From Ectobius pallidus (lineage: Eukaryota; Arthropoda; Insecta; Blattodea; Ectobiidae): a stretch of 64,000 bases of DNA. Below, in pieces: positions 28,224 through 39,500 of this stretch (the first letter of the stretch is position 1; the number at the start of each line of letters is the position of its first letter). Below the pieces are notes generated by a model. That model did not search any database. It worked only from the letters and a program-made list of their open reading frames with translations, and was not told the origin of the DNA. Position numbers and translations under genes: made by a program. Location: NCBI GenBank assembly GCA_964059195.1, contig CAXKWD010000011.1, forward strand, positions 31,420,566 through 31,484,565, given 5' to 3'.

Positions 28224-30698
28224 TTGACTCTCATGCAGTGTGCTTCCTTTCTTCAAAGGCTGTACAAAGACTGTATTGCTGCATGTAAAGTAGTGGGTTC
28301 AGTGATTAAAATAGGCATTGTGTATTTCCCCAGTATGGCTGAAAAAGTAAGTGAAACAGCAAAGATTTTCTGCTGCAACCCTTTCAAGAAAGACAGACAT
28401 CAGGGTGTGAAAAGAAGTGTGAGGCCTGTTACTGACTGGATGTGTGACATGTTTGACACCATTGTGGTAGGTATGAAAATTTGTGACAGTTGTAGGAAAG
28501 AACTATCAAAGCAGAAACAGGTTACAGATACAACAGATGACTGTTTAGTACCAGTAGCCAATACCACTAGGCCTACTAATGTTGATGAATCATTTGTAGC
28601 TTTAGATGTTACCTTAGAGTACCTTAATAAGTCTCTAAGCTCTCTAGAGGAGTCACCTGTTGCTAAGAGGAAGTTGCAAATGAAATCATACTGTGATAAA
28701 AAATACAGTAAAATAAAAAAATGTTTGACAGAAAAGGTACTAACAGCAGCAAGTACAAATACAGAGAAAACTGTTGACCATAAATCAGAATCATGTGAAG
28801 TCATTTGTCAGCTAAAAGAAAAGTTTCAAGAAGAAAATATAAGTGTTAGTGAAAAATTGCAAATTTTAACAGTACTACCTAAAAGCTGGTCATGCAGTGA
28901 AATACAAAATGAATTTCAGGTTAGCAACAGAATGGCAAGAAAAGCTAAAGCATTGGTGAAAGCGAAGGGTATTCTGGCAACACCAAATCCTAAACCAGGA
29001 AAGGTTTTAAATGAATCTGTGATTGAGAAGGTAATAGGGTTCTACAACAGTGATGATGTCAGCCGTCTTATGCCTGGAAAAAAAGACTTTGTTTCTGTGA
29101 AAACGGGTGACAGTAGTAGAATTCATGTACAGAAGAGGCTAGTGATGGGCAACTTGAAGGAAGTGTACGAGCTGTTCAAAAACAAAAATCCTACTGATAA
29201 GATTGGATTTTCGAAATTTGCTGATTTACGACCTAAACATTGCGTCTTGGCTGGAGGAAGTGGTACCCACACAGTATGCGTTTGTACAGTGCATCAGAAT
29301 GTTAAATTAATGCTACAAGTGTTGAAATCCAAACAAATTACACTGAATGATGGCACAGATATAAGTAATTATAATTCCTGTTTAGCGAAGTTAATGTGTG
29401 AAGAGCCAGGCACAGCATGCCACCTTAATGAATGTCCTTCATGTCCAGGTGTAGATAATTTGAAAGATGAGTTACAGTTGCTGCTAGATAATGAACTGGT
29501 GGACAACATTACATACAAGCAGTGGGTTTCTGTTGACAGATGTAATTTAGTAACCTTCATCAAAACTGCAGATGAGTTTATAGAAACTTTGTGTGAACAG
29601 TTGTTGATTTTGAAGAGACATTCTTTTATTGCAAGAAGACAGGCAGAATATTATAATCACTTGAAGCAGAATATTGGAGTAAATGAAGCTGTGGTATGTA
29701 TGGACTTTGCAGAAAATTATTCGTTTGTACTACAGGATGAAGCCCAGTCTTTTCATTGGAACAATGATCAAGCAACTATTTTTCCTATAGCAGTCTACTA
29801 CAATGATCATAATATACACTACAAAAGTATTGTATGTATCTCTGAATGTCTACAGCATGACACCACTGCTGTTCATTTATTCCAGAAAAGGCTTATCTCT
29901 CATTTGAAGTTGGAAGTAATTAGAGATTTGAAAAAAATTTACTACTTCTCAGATGGTGCAGCTGCGCAATTTAAAAACAGAAAAAACTTTTCAAACTTAT
30001 GCCACCATGTTCATGATTTTGGAATTGAGGCAGAGTGGCATTTCTATGCAACAGCCCATGGGAAAGGAGTATGTGACGGTCTGGGTGGTACTGTGAAAAG
30101 ACTTGCAGGAAAGGCAAGCCTACAGCGGCCATACGAGCATCAAATCATGACACCAGCACAGCTGTTTACATGGAGTGAGGAAAACATCGACTCCATGCAG
30201 TTCTTCTTCTTCAATGAAGCACAATACAACAAAGAGGAAAAAATACTTGCAGACAGATTTCTGTCTACAAAAGCAATACCAGGCACACAGAAGTTCCACA
30301 GTTTCATCCCATTGTCAGATAAAGTGTTGTTGACAAAGGTATTTTCAAGAAGTGAACAGTCATCCACTTTTTCAGTGTTAGGACCACGTGTGCAACAGAG
30401 GCTGAAGCTAGCAGAAGTAAAAGGATATGTTACATGTGAGAACAACAATCATTGGTGGCTTGGTGTAGTTGTGGACAAAAATGAGACAGCACAGATAGTG
30501 GAACTGATGTTTCTGCACCCTGCAGGTCCTTCTCCATCATTTACTTTCAAAAGTGACTGTCCAAATAAACTGACTGTGCCTCTCTCTCAGATCCTCACCC
30601 TTGTGCAACCTACATGTCCCACTGGCCGTAGTTATTACCTCTCGAAGGAAGAGATGGATGCGGCAACCATGGCTCTAGAAAATTACTGTAGACAATAA
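28224..30698 (+). CDS. Sola-like transposase, 824 aa (or 787 aa from an internal start)
   Basis: This is probably the enzyme that cuts and joins the ends of the surrounding element. The N-terminal part has a Cys/His-rich segment (FCCNPFKKDRH, then VTDWMCD and KICDSCRKEL), a likely zinc-binding or DNA-binding module. A helix-turn-helix-like stretch (WSCSEIQNEFQVSNRMARKA) follows. A Cys-rich block (CHLNECPSC) comes before the catalytic-looking core: VCMDFAENYSF (D about 494), YYFSDGAAAQFKNRKNF (D about 577) and HGKGVCDGLGGTVKR (D about 618). These fit a DDD transposase. The ATG at 28335 (MAEKVSE) just before the Cys motif may be the true start. No introns or stops. The exact superfamily is inferred from the 4-bp duplication and termini; other related transposases are possible. 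Confidence 0.78.
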   Translation: MTLMQCASFLQRLYKDCIAACKVVGSVIKIGIVYFPSMAEKVSETAKIFCCNPFKKDRHQGVKRSVRPVTDWMCDMFDTIVVGMKICDSCRKELSKQKQVTDTTDDCLVPVANTTRPTNVDESFVALDVTLEYLNKSLSSLEESPVAKRKLQMKSYCDKKYSKIKKCLTEKVLTAASTNTEKTVDHKSESCEVICQLKEKFQEENISVSEKLQILTVLPKSWSCSEIQNEFQVSNRMARKAKALVKAKGILATPNPKPGKVLNESVIEKVIGFYNSDDVSRLMPGKKDFVSVKTGDSSRIHVQKRLVMGNLKEVYELFKNKNPTDKIGFSKFADLRPKHCVLAGGSGTHTVCVCTVHQNVKLMLQVLKSKQITLNDGTDISNYNSCLAKLMCEEPGTACHLNECPSCPGVDNLKDELQLLLDNELVDNITYKQWVSVDRCNLVTFIKTADEFIETLCEQLLILKRHSFIARRQAEYYNHLKQNIGVNEAVVCMDFAENYSFVLQDEAQSFHWNNDQATIFPIAVYYNDHNIHYKSIVCISECLQHDTTAVHLFQKRLISHLKLEVIRDLKKIYYFSDGAAAQFKNRKNFSNLCHHVHDFGIEAEWHFYATAHGKGVCDGLGGTVKRLAGKASLQRPYEHQIMTPAQLFTWSEENIDSMQFFFFNEAQYNKEEKILADRFLSTKAIPGTQKFHSFIPLSDKVLLTKVFSRSEQSSTFSVLGPRVQQRLKLAEVKGYVTCENNNHWWLGVVVDKNETAQIVELMFLHPAGPSPSFTFKSDCPNKLTVPLSQILTLVQPTCPTGRSYYLSKEEMDAATMALENYCRQ

Positions 30699-30770
30699 AT
30701 TCACGTTTTTGTCATTGAAGAAGGGAAGGTAACATGTTTTCTGTAAGTTTTTCTTTTTGATTGTAATGAA

Positions 30771-31311
30771 ATTTTAGAATTAAGTGCAATATTCCTGTGT
30801 CATATATTCTTACCCAGCGTGCATAGTATTTGTTATAAATGTAAAAAAATATGATCCCATTTCGATCCCATAACAAAACTTGTAGGACATGATGCTGAAA
30901 TATGTATGTTTCTGTGAGATTTTTTTCAAAATTTTCAAAATATAGGTTTTTGAAAAATTCAGTTTTCAAATTTTTTTTGGGTAACCTTGAAAATATTTTT
31001 TTTCGAAAGTACTCGTGTGACATATCAAATTAAAGCTCATAATATAAGCTACATTTTGGTACTTTTCCCACTCATCTATGTCAATTCCAGCTTGATTTAT
31101 GCGTCATTTTGTGATTGCACTTATGCAGAAAATTTGGTTTTTTTCCATATTTCAGAAGGGTATAACTGGAAAACTACAACACATAAAAATCTGATATTTT
31201 GCACTTTAACATATCTCAGGTGGTACTTCATGACAACCAAGTATGACTAAAATCGGAGATGGTCATGTTCAAAATTGACAAAAAATTGGTTCACTTGACA
31301 TGGAATGACCC
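30771..31311. repeat. Right TIR of the Sola-like element
   Basis: Inverted copy of 27544-28074, ending TTCACTTGACATGGAATGACCC. Confidence 0.9.
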
Positions 31312-32114
31312 AACACCAAAACATCGTTCTATTACAGATCTTGTTATCTTGTGTGCCCTGTTGTAAGCTCTTTCTGCAGGAGTTTCTTGGTGCACTGTAG
31401 GAGTTAGCAGGTAATGGCAGCAGTGATATGCACTGTCTCCCAATAGTACGCCTTGTGGAAATTCCCCTGCTTCAAACTGGGCATGAATTCTTGAATTAAC
31501 AAAAATGTTGCTATCATGTGCCGATCCTGGCCATCTGGCTACAACATTTTCAAAACGAAGTTTTGAATCGCAGATTGCTTGGACATTTAGAGAAAACCAA
31601 CCATGCCTGTTTCTATAAACTTCAGCATTGTTGCCACCGGGTGATACGATAGAAACATGTGTACAATCTATTGCACCTAGAACACCAGGGAAATTACATA
31701 TGTCATAAAAGCATCGCATTACACGGCTCTTTTCATTCTCGTCAGTAGGCATCTTGATGAACTGGGGTCTTAAATTTGCAATTTCTCTTGCTACTTTGTG
31801 TATGGTTCTACTTACAGTTCCTTTGTTCACATGGAAAATATCCCCAATTACCATCTGGAAACTACCAGTTGCAAAGAATCGTAGGGTGAGCAGAATCATA
31901 AACATTGGATTCAATGCATGATTTCTTTTAGTTTGAGTTTCTAGCTGTGGACGCAGTCTTTGTTCTAGTTCCTCGACTGTATGTTTAGATAATCGAAATC
32001 TCATTTTAAACTGGTGTTCAGTGAGTTCAATTATAGGATTCCTTCTCTGCTGAAATACACGAGGGGCCCGGTGAAACTCAAAATCTTCATTTTCGGATGA
32101 ACCATCCGAGTAAT
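31312..32114 (-). pseudogene. HARBI1-type nuclease, N-terminal and catalytic part
   Basis: The DDE nuclease of Harbinger elements. Counting from the ATG at 32004, the minus strand shows FPGVLGAIDCTHV (D113), GVLLGDSAYHC (D190) and ITRSVIERCFG (E226), all three catalytic acids. Open frame continues upstream of that ATG to about 32114 (NPIIELTEHQFK, then the Met), where TTTTAGATTTCAG resembles a splice acceptor, so the first exon lies further up. The ORF is cut after CFGV by the Sola-like insertion. The rest is at 27288-27539, in frame. Up to that break it looks intact. Confidence 0.9.
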
Positions 32115-32742
32115 CTGAAATCTAAAAATAACATAACCTAAAAATACATCCTGTTGCATATAAGCTCGAAACAATGTGTTTAGCGAATAGTTGAAATGCG
32201 AAATTTCCATACAAATTCTCTATACAAGTAATTAAAGACACAACGACTTACCATTTCAGTTTTATATATTTTGAAAATATATAAAAGCAATCTCGTATCT
32301 TTGCTAATCTAAGTTCATACAGATTAACCTTAGAAAGTTTGCCGGTTAAATCTGATCTTAGATCAAGGTGAATTAATCTTGGATTAGCTTTTATACAACC
32401 AAAATTCTAAGTTTAGCTTGACTGGAGATTAGTTTCAGTGCTTAAACTTCGATTAATGTTTTATGCAACTGGGCCTTAGTGTTGTAGAATCTTTCTTAAA
32501 AATAGATATCATGGGCTAGATTACAGGTTAATGGTAAATTTCCTCTACATTGTTCCTCTAAGACACCTTCTGGATTGCTGAAATATTTCTGACAGAATCT
32601 AATACTTTCTGGCAGGTGCTTCAAAATTTGCCTAGTAAGAATAAAATTACCGTACTGTTACTAGACTTCCTACTGCTGTAAAGTTCATGTATGTGTCTTC
32701 AAAATTTCCATAATTCGGTCCTTAATTTCACTGTCTTCTTAT

Positions 32743-32915
32743 ATATATAACTGTTAAAATACCATTGATTAATTTACAGTGAATAACTAAAAAAGAAGTC
32801 GTGATTTAGTAGGCACCTGAGGAAGGGTCAAAGGACGATCCGAAACGTTGTGCGACTTCTTTTTTAGTTATTCACTGTGAGTAAATTAATCAATGGTATT
32901 TTAACAGTTATATAT
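32743..32915. repeat. Inverted repeat of a Penelope-like terminus (locus B)
   Basis: Arms of about 59-63 bp (32743-32801 and 32853-32915, with one small indel) flank a centre containing CTGAGGA (32817-32823) and GAAAC (32842-32846). Between them GGGTC and GATCC form a 5-bp stem II. Confidence 0.7.
32817..32846 (+). ncRNA. Hammerhead-like core, locus B
   Basis: CTGAGGA, a 5-bp stem-loop, then GAAAC: the conserved order of a hammerhead ribozyme core. The cleavage triplet and stem III are not clear. Confidence 0.4.
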
Positions 32916-33029
32916 TCATGTATGTATTTTACATATTTTCTTTTTCATGAGTGTTCATTTGAATGCAATGTATTGCTAGTCATATGAAAATAGCAGATGA
33001 GTGTTAAAAAATGATGTTCGTTTTTGCAG

Positions 33030-33363
33030 TTGGGATACTCACACAGATCTGACCATGCCGAAGTCCGGTAGTCGAAACAAACAGCATCACGGCAATCACA
33101 AGAGTCGACGCCGAAAAAATCGCAAGATGGCAAATGCAGAAAAGTTAGGTGATACAGATGGGGCAGATTCGTGTGGCGAGATGGACGGAGAGATGCATCA
33201 GCTCCTGGACATGTCTGCTCCCACACCTAGAGTGACCCCATCGCATTTACCACCTCATGAGGATGCTGAGAATGTGTGGCACCTGACTATGCAGGTGTTC
33301 ATTCCCTTCCTCATCGCAGGGCTTGGAATGGTGTGTGCTGGTCTCCTCTTGGATGTAGTCCAG
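33030..33363 (+). CDS. SLC41 exon with start codon
   Basis: Acceptor TTTTTGCAG ends at 33029 and donor CAG|GTAACA is at 33364. The ATG is at 33055, so 33030-33054 is 5' UTR or in-frame upstream coding. Because it starts at an acceptor, at least one upstream exon must exist; I did not find it. It encodes the hydrophilic N-terminus and first membrane segment ([20 protein letters not shown]). Confidence 0.88.
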
Positions 33364-33478
33364 GTAACAACTCATATTAGTATCTGCCTATGCTTAATAT
33401 AATTGAACAGATGCCTTGCAGAGAATTTTGAAGCAAAATACACGAATTTGGTTAGTACTAACAATGACAACAACAACC

Positions 33479-33551
<73 letters not shown>

Positions 33552-36500
33552 GGGATGGGTCCACGATACTTTCAATACCTCGGTACTTGCGATACTTGCA
33601 TCCCATCGAGCGATACTTCAGAAAACTCACTTGGTGCTTTTTCAATACTTTGGTTATTCTATCTCGTTCTGCTTTTAGTAGTCTACTAAATATAGTAAAT
33701 ACTTCTATTTCTCCTTGAAATGGAGAAAACCACTCTGTGACTTATGTCTAGTCATAAATAAAGACTTTCCGACTTTTAAAATCCAAACAGAAGACATTCT
33801 TAATTGTTTCGTTTCCTGTCAAACGTTTAGTTTTAATATAGTTTAAAAATAACTATAGGCTACTGATGATATTAGATTTTCTCTCTTTAAATATGCACAC
33901 CTAATTTAGCTGGTAATACACAGTTCTCTCAACTTTTAATTTTTAATGTATCTATTTATTGAAACTGGAAATATTGATGGTATCGAGTATCAAAGAAAAA
34001 ATCATGTATTGGTATCGAGTATCGAGAAAATCTGGTACTGACCCATCCCTAATAATAAATTAATAAAAATAATAAGTTAATAATAATAATATTAATAATA
34101 ATAAATTAATAATAATAAGTTAAAAATAATAATAATAATCATAATAGCAATATTAAAGTAATTATAAAAATAAAAATAGAAAAAATTATAAAATAATATT
34201 ATTATTGATGCGGACAAGGTTATAGTGCTGGTGCTAATCATTTATCATATATAGCCTCTAATAATGATTGTATGGACTCAAATTATCAAATCATTATTTT
34301 CGGCCTCCATGAATACCGATAGCCTACTACTTTTAGGTCCTATAAGTGCTAAACAAATGCTTGATTTGAAAACTCAGTTTTAGGAGACAACACTCTCAGA
34401 GACGAATCCACAAAAACTTATTTTACTTCTTCATGCTTGCTATATTTGAATAATTTTTATGTAACTTAATATACCGGTACTTATATATTTTTTACAGGGA
34501 AAGCTAATTTCTAAATTAGGAAACAAAGAATGGATGACAGATCTGGCTTTCCTTGTTGATATATCACAGTACTTAAGTGACCTTAACAGCAACTCCAAGA
34601 AAAATTAAAAATATAGTGAATATGTGTGATGCGATAAAAACCTTTTCTGTACAGTTGAAACTGTGGAAGGTAGAGCTCCAAAAAGGGGCAGAAGTACCAT
34701 TGTTCCTCTTTAAAATCCTTACAAAATACATATTTGAGCAATGAATTTAATAAATTTATTCCCTTATTAGAAAATCTAAAGCCTGAGTTCTTAGAAAAAG
34801 ATTCGCTGCTTTCAAAAACCTGGGAAATGATTTTGACCTTTTTGCAAACCCTGTGCATGTAGTACCTGCAAAGATAAGATTGGATCTGCAGCTACAATTA
34901 TTATTAATATCCGTGCAAAGTGATATGTTTTTGAAACTTTTGTGCCTTAGTAAGCAAGCTGTTGTTGTATTTAGCCAGTTGCTAATCACATGGATTAAAG
35001 ATTCTTTATAGCTGAGATTTTTGCTATGTGTAATTCTACATATTTTTGTGAGCAACTGTTTTCACAAATGAATTAGGCAAAGTCAAAATACAGGTCTCAT
35101 TTGACTGATGAACATCTGTTGCCACAGCTGAAAATAGCATTATCGGTGGTAATTCCATATTTTAACAAAATAGTTGCACACGTAAAAGAATGTAATAATA
35201 TTGTATTACAGTAGAGTCCAGCTATTCTGAACTAATTGGGACCGAACACTGTTCGGTTTAGCGGGAATTCGGAGTAGGTGGATTTCATGAATAATATCAA
35301 CGTATTGACTTGTTAAGGAGTAAATTAAGTGCGGGGACATCTGCTAGAGTCAGCTCTATACAGTGTTGATAGGCTCGTGAACAGGTTCAGTGAAAGTCGG
35401 AAGGGAAGGGCAGTGACCTTCGACGACTCATAGCGCAGACGCCTTACCTATCCTTCACCCTCCTGCTTTCCAAACACATGACTCACTGCACTGGGCACTG
35501 CCTAATCGTATCTAGGTGAATGTTTACTCTAGCGGAGTTTGATGAACTGTGTTCGCTTATTGCAGATTTATTGTAAAGCTTTGTTCCGTGAGTGTTGAGT
35601 TACTTTACCGAGTCACTGTGTCTTTTTTATTTACGTTCGGAATAGGCAGATTTTCAGAATAGTGAGGTTCGGAATATCGGGACTCTACTTTATTTGTTTA
35701 TTGTAGTCTAAATTATATATAAATTGCAAAATTATCGGTATTCCTCTAAGAATCAGCAACCGCCACTGCACTCATTGTCTGTTTGTGTCTCCATCTACCG
35801 GTTCATTTTGAACTATGTGGAGTTGAACGACTTTGCAAGTTGCTTGTCAAGTGGTTCAAGGTTTGCCCACACATAGCCTAGAATGTTTGGTAAACCGGAG
35901 AGATAATCCCTTAGTACAAATTTTCTTTTACTCCACATTATTCTGAGGAGAAATAAAAACCCAAGAGAAATGTGAAATGGAACTTTAATTTGAGGGTGAT
36001 AGAAATGTGAACTTTCCTATACTATCTGTGAGAGTGAGTGAGAAGGGTTTTCATGGAATGCATCCTCTAGATTTTAGACCCCAGAATTTAAACACCCTGT
36101 TTTTGTTCATGAAATCCACTAGAGGACTTAATCAATAATCAGTAATGTGGTCCTAGAAATTAGAACAGTTTTTAAATGCTCAAAAAAATAATATTCTCAT
36201 ATTAAATCAGAAGCATATTATAACCAATGGGGGTGTTCATTGTTATTGTTTTATTTTGCAGCACTGGGAAGTATTCCGAGTGGTTTCTGAAGTATTTATC
36301 TTAGTACCTGCATTACTCGGCCTGAAAGGTAACCTAGAGATGACGCTTGCCTCCAGATTATCAACCCAAGCAAACTTAGGCCTCATGGACAATCCCAAGC
36401 AACAGTGGAGCCTTATACTAGGCAACCTTGCACTTATCCAGGTAAGAATTCTGTTAGCAATTCAAGCTGAATACAGTAACTGAGAACATCCAACTTCGCA

Positions 36501-39500
36501 GAACATGGGCACATTTTTAAAGTCATGTCTAAATCCACCAGTGGAAAAGTCTGATTAATGCCAATTACATTGTTTATTTTTGTGATAACTTTCTGATTAC
36601 TGTTGACTTTATGAACAAGTTGATGGATTTTGGTGGGAGTATTTGAGTAGTTTAATAATTATTGAGCTATGGATTTGCAAGAAGTGCATCCACAAAGTAA
36701 GTTTTCCTGGAGCCATTTACAGAAACAAGACACAATTTCATGGAAGTATTTATTGCAACAGATACAGCAAGTGTTCAGCTATTTTTCAACGTATTCGCCA
36801 CCTCGATTGAGACATTTGTCGTACTGTGGGACCAAATTTTGAATATCGGTACCTGTGTCATAGAAGTTTGCCAACTTGAATTTGAAACACTGTGTGACAA
36901 CAATCTCTGTCATTCTTTGTCATTTCTTGAGGTGTAGGAAAAGATGGAAATCACTGGGAGCGAGTGGATGTTTAAACACTTCCCAGCAAGCCTCCTGCAA
37001 ATGTTCAGCTGAGACAGTATTGCTTGGGGAGCAGGAGATCAATTCCACATAAACAGAACCTATAAAAAGCATAATATGTACCCTTTACAATTCAAAGCCT
37101 CTCAATTCCTACAAACCCTTATTTAAAACTCACAAGATCCTTGCACTACCATGTATCATTATTTTTGATGCCGCTCTTTTTGCTTATTCTCATAGACACC
37201 TCTTCAAAATGAATTCTGACTACCATTCTTACAAAATGTGACATATAAACAGCATAGTACTGTCGAAACACACTATCCATCTTTTCGATTCATCTCCATA
37301 CTACTTATGTTCTAAAATATTTAATTCACTCCCTTCTGATAACACATCACAAACAATTGAAATTTGAGGTCACCAATCTGAGCCTGTCTAGGACTGTGGT
37401 ACCTAACTATTTTTTGTCTTAAAGTTTACATTGTGCTGTATACATAACATAATTAAATGCTACTGATGATTTGTTTTTCATTTGTTTAATAGTGTCAGGC
37501 AATTGTTGTGGGCTTCTTAGCATCGTTAATGGCGATGGTTATGGGCTGGGTACCTGAGGGCAAATTTGATTTAGCCCATGGCCTTCTTCTCAGTGCAAGC
37601 AGTATCATCACAGCTTCCCTTGCAAGTTTCATCCTTGGTAAGTATTTACTGTGCAGAAGAAAAATAAGTTTTGATAACAATATAGTTTAGGGTTTCTAGA
37701 CCAAAGTCAAGATTATTACAGAAATATATCTTTGGTGATACAGTATTGAGACAAACAAACATTTTTCTTTTTTTTTTCTTTTGTTCACATCCCTTCCACC
37801 TCTTAAAATGAGGGTGTGCTGGATATATCATTTCATAGGCTTAAATTTAAAATAAAATAAAAAGTATTGTTAAGCCTACCTACATAATAAAGAGGGTATA
37901 AGTAATAGTTATATAGCCTAATAAAATTGAAATGATTTTACACTGTTAACCTTCTAAATATAACACCAAGATCTTAATCATCGCATGGTCCATCAGCCTA
38001 CAACCAATGTTTTACATAGTGGCTTCCTGTCCCGAAGCACAACCAGAGCTCGGAAGCAGGGACTCCAGCAAAGGATGCACAGTGGAAGTTTCACTGTAAC
38101 AGTGAGTGAGATTGTCGTGGCTGTAGTTTCTAGTCACCCCAGGGAGAGCGCTACAAAATATATATGTCCGTCTTTTTGTTTGCATAATGGCTTGCATTCA
38201 AAGAGAATAATTGAAGAATAGCAATAGATAAGTATTTTTAGTGCTGTTTTTACAGTGTGTTATAGTATATTCAAATTCTTACTGTAGTATCCATATATAT
38301 ATATATATATATAAAAAGTTATATTAATGGTTAACAGACAACCTAGGATCAATAGAAATAAAGATGTACATGACCATGCTACTAGACAAGGTGATGACTT
38401 CCATAGCATAGCATATAATAAGATATCTATAAAAAAAGATCCATCCGTAGCTGGAAAAATTTTATTTAACAAATTACCCAGCAACCTTAAAGGAATTATC
38501 TACACTAAGGAATTCAAAACTAAATTGAGAAAATACCTAATTCAAAAATGTATATACAATATAAATGACCTGTAACTGTATAATTGCTTGACATATCTTC
38601 TTTACTGTCTAACTTTATACTTATAGCTATTAAGTCTACTTGTAATTACTCCTGCAAATTTTGTCTAAGAAGTAACTTGAATTTGTCTAATACCTTGTAC
38701 CTAGGTCTACAGACAATAAACTTGATTGATTGATTGATTGATTGATTGATATTAGCATATGATCATTGGCCACCCCTGATAATAACATCAAATTTTATAT
38801 ATCACAAGATCTAATCCAGTGTGACATCAATAAATGTGAAAGTCTACAATCGTTAAAATTATTTTATCTTGAAACTGCAATTTTGTATGTACACCTTTAT
38901 CCAGGTGATTTTATCAGTTAATCATTGATAGTAATAATGGAAAAAAAAAATCCACATTATGATTTGTATTATTCTGTAAAATGCAATGTTTCTAATCTTT
39001 TCCAATAAATTTTCCAGGTCTGGTAATGGTTGCAGTGATAGTGTTTTCTCGCAACTGTAACGTCAATCCAGATAATGTAGCCACTCCTATTGCTGCCAGT
39101 TTGGGTGACCTCATAACTCTCACTCTTCTGTCTTGGATTGCGTCCTTACTGTATGAAGCCATAGGTAAATGTATAATGAAGATACATATAATAATTGAAA
39201 ACTGATTATCATTTTTATGAAGCTTTGTCATGATAATACTGATTGTGAATGAATGAATAGTATGAACTGCCCTATTCATGCAGCTTAGAAAATCATGTGA
39301 AATTAAAAATTGTTTATTATAAGGGAATAACTTCATGGAGTTAAAACAGAAGTCATGGCTGGACCTGGGATTTTAGGCTCTAAAAAAATTAGTTTTAGGC
39401 ACCTAAAATAGGCTTTTAAAACAATTAAATAGGCTTTTAAAAGATAAAATAGGCACTTAAAATATGTTTTAAAATTGTTTAATAGACAGAAAATATACTT

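Larger units (their letters stand above)
27544..31311 (+). mobile_element. Sola-like DNA transposon (3768 bp) inserted in the Harbinger nuclease gene
   Basis: Long terminal inverted repeats (27544-28074 and 30771-31311, about 531/541 bp and nearly identical) begin GGGTCATTCCATGTCAAGTG. A 4-bp duplication AACA (27540-27543, 31312-31315) flanks it. A single intact 824-codon ORF lies between. The Sola assignment rests on the 4-bp duplication, terminal sequence and a DDD-type protein; I could not confirm it by search. Confidence 0.72.
26243..32475. mobile_element. PIF/Harbinger transposon carrying a nested Sola-like element
   Basis: The ends GGCCCAGTTGTATAAAA and TTTTATGCAACTGGGCC are inverted repeats flanked by TTA (26240-26242, 32476-32478), the standard 3-bp Harbinger duplication. 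It carries the two expected convergent genes, a Myb/SANT-like protein (+) and a HARBI1-type nuclease (-), separated by about 36 bp. Removing the insert at 27544-31311 leaves an element of about 2.46 kb. Confidence 0.9.

Noticed and set aside
28400..30448. Minus-strand frames of 64-134 aa
   Set aside because: Antisense shadows of the 824-aa transposase.
33372..33718. Frames encoding long poly-Leu, poly-Ile or poly-Asn/Ile runs
   Set aside because: They are translations of the (AAT)n microsatellite.
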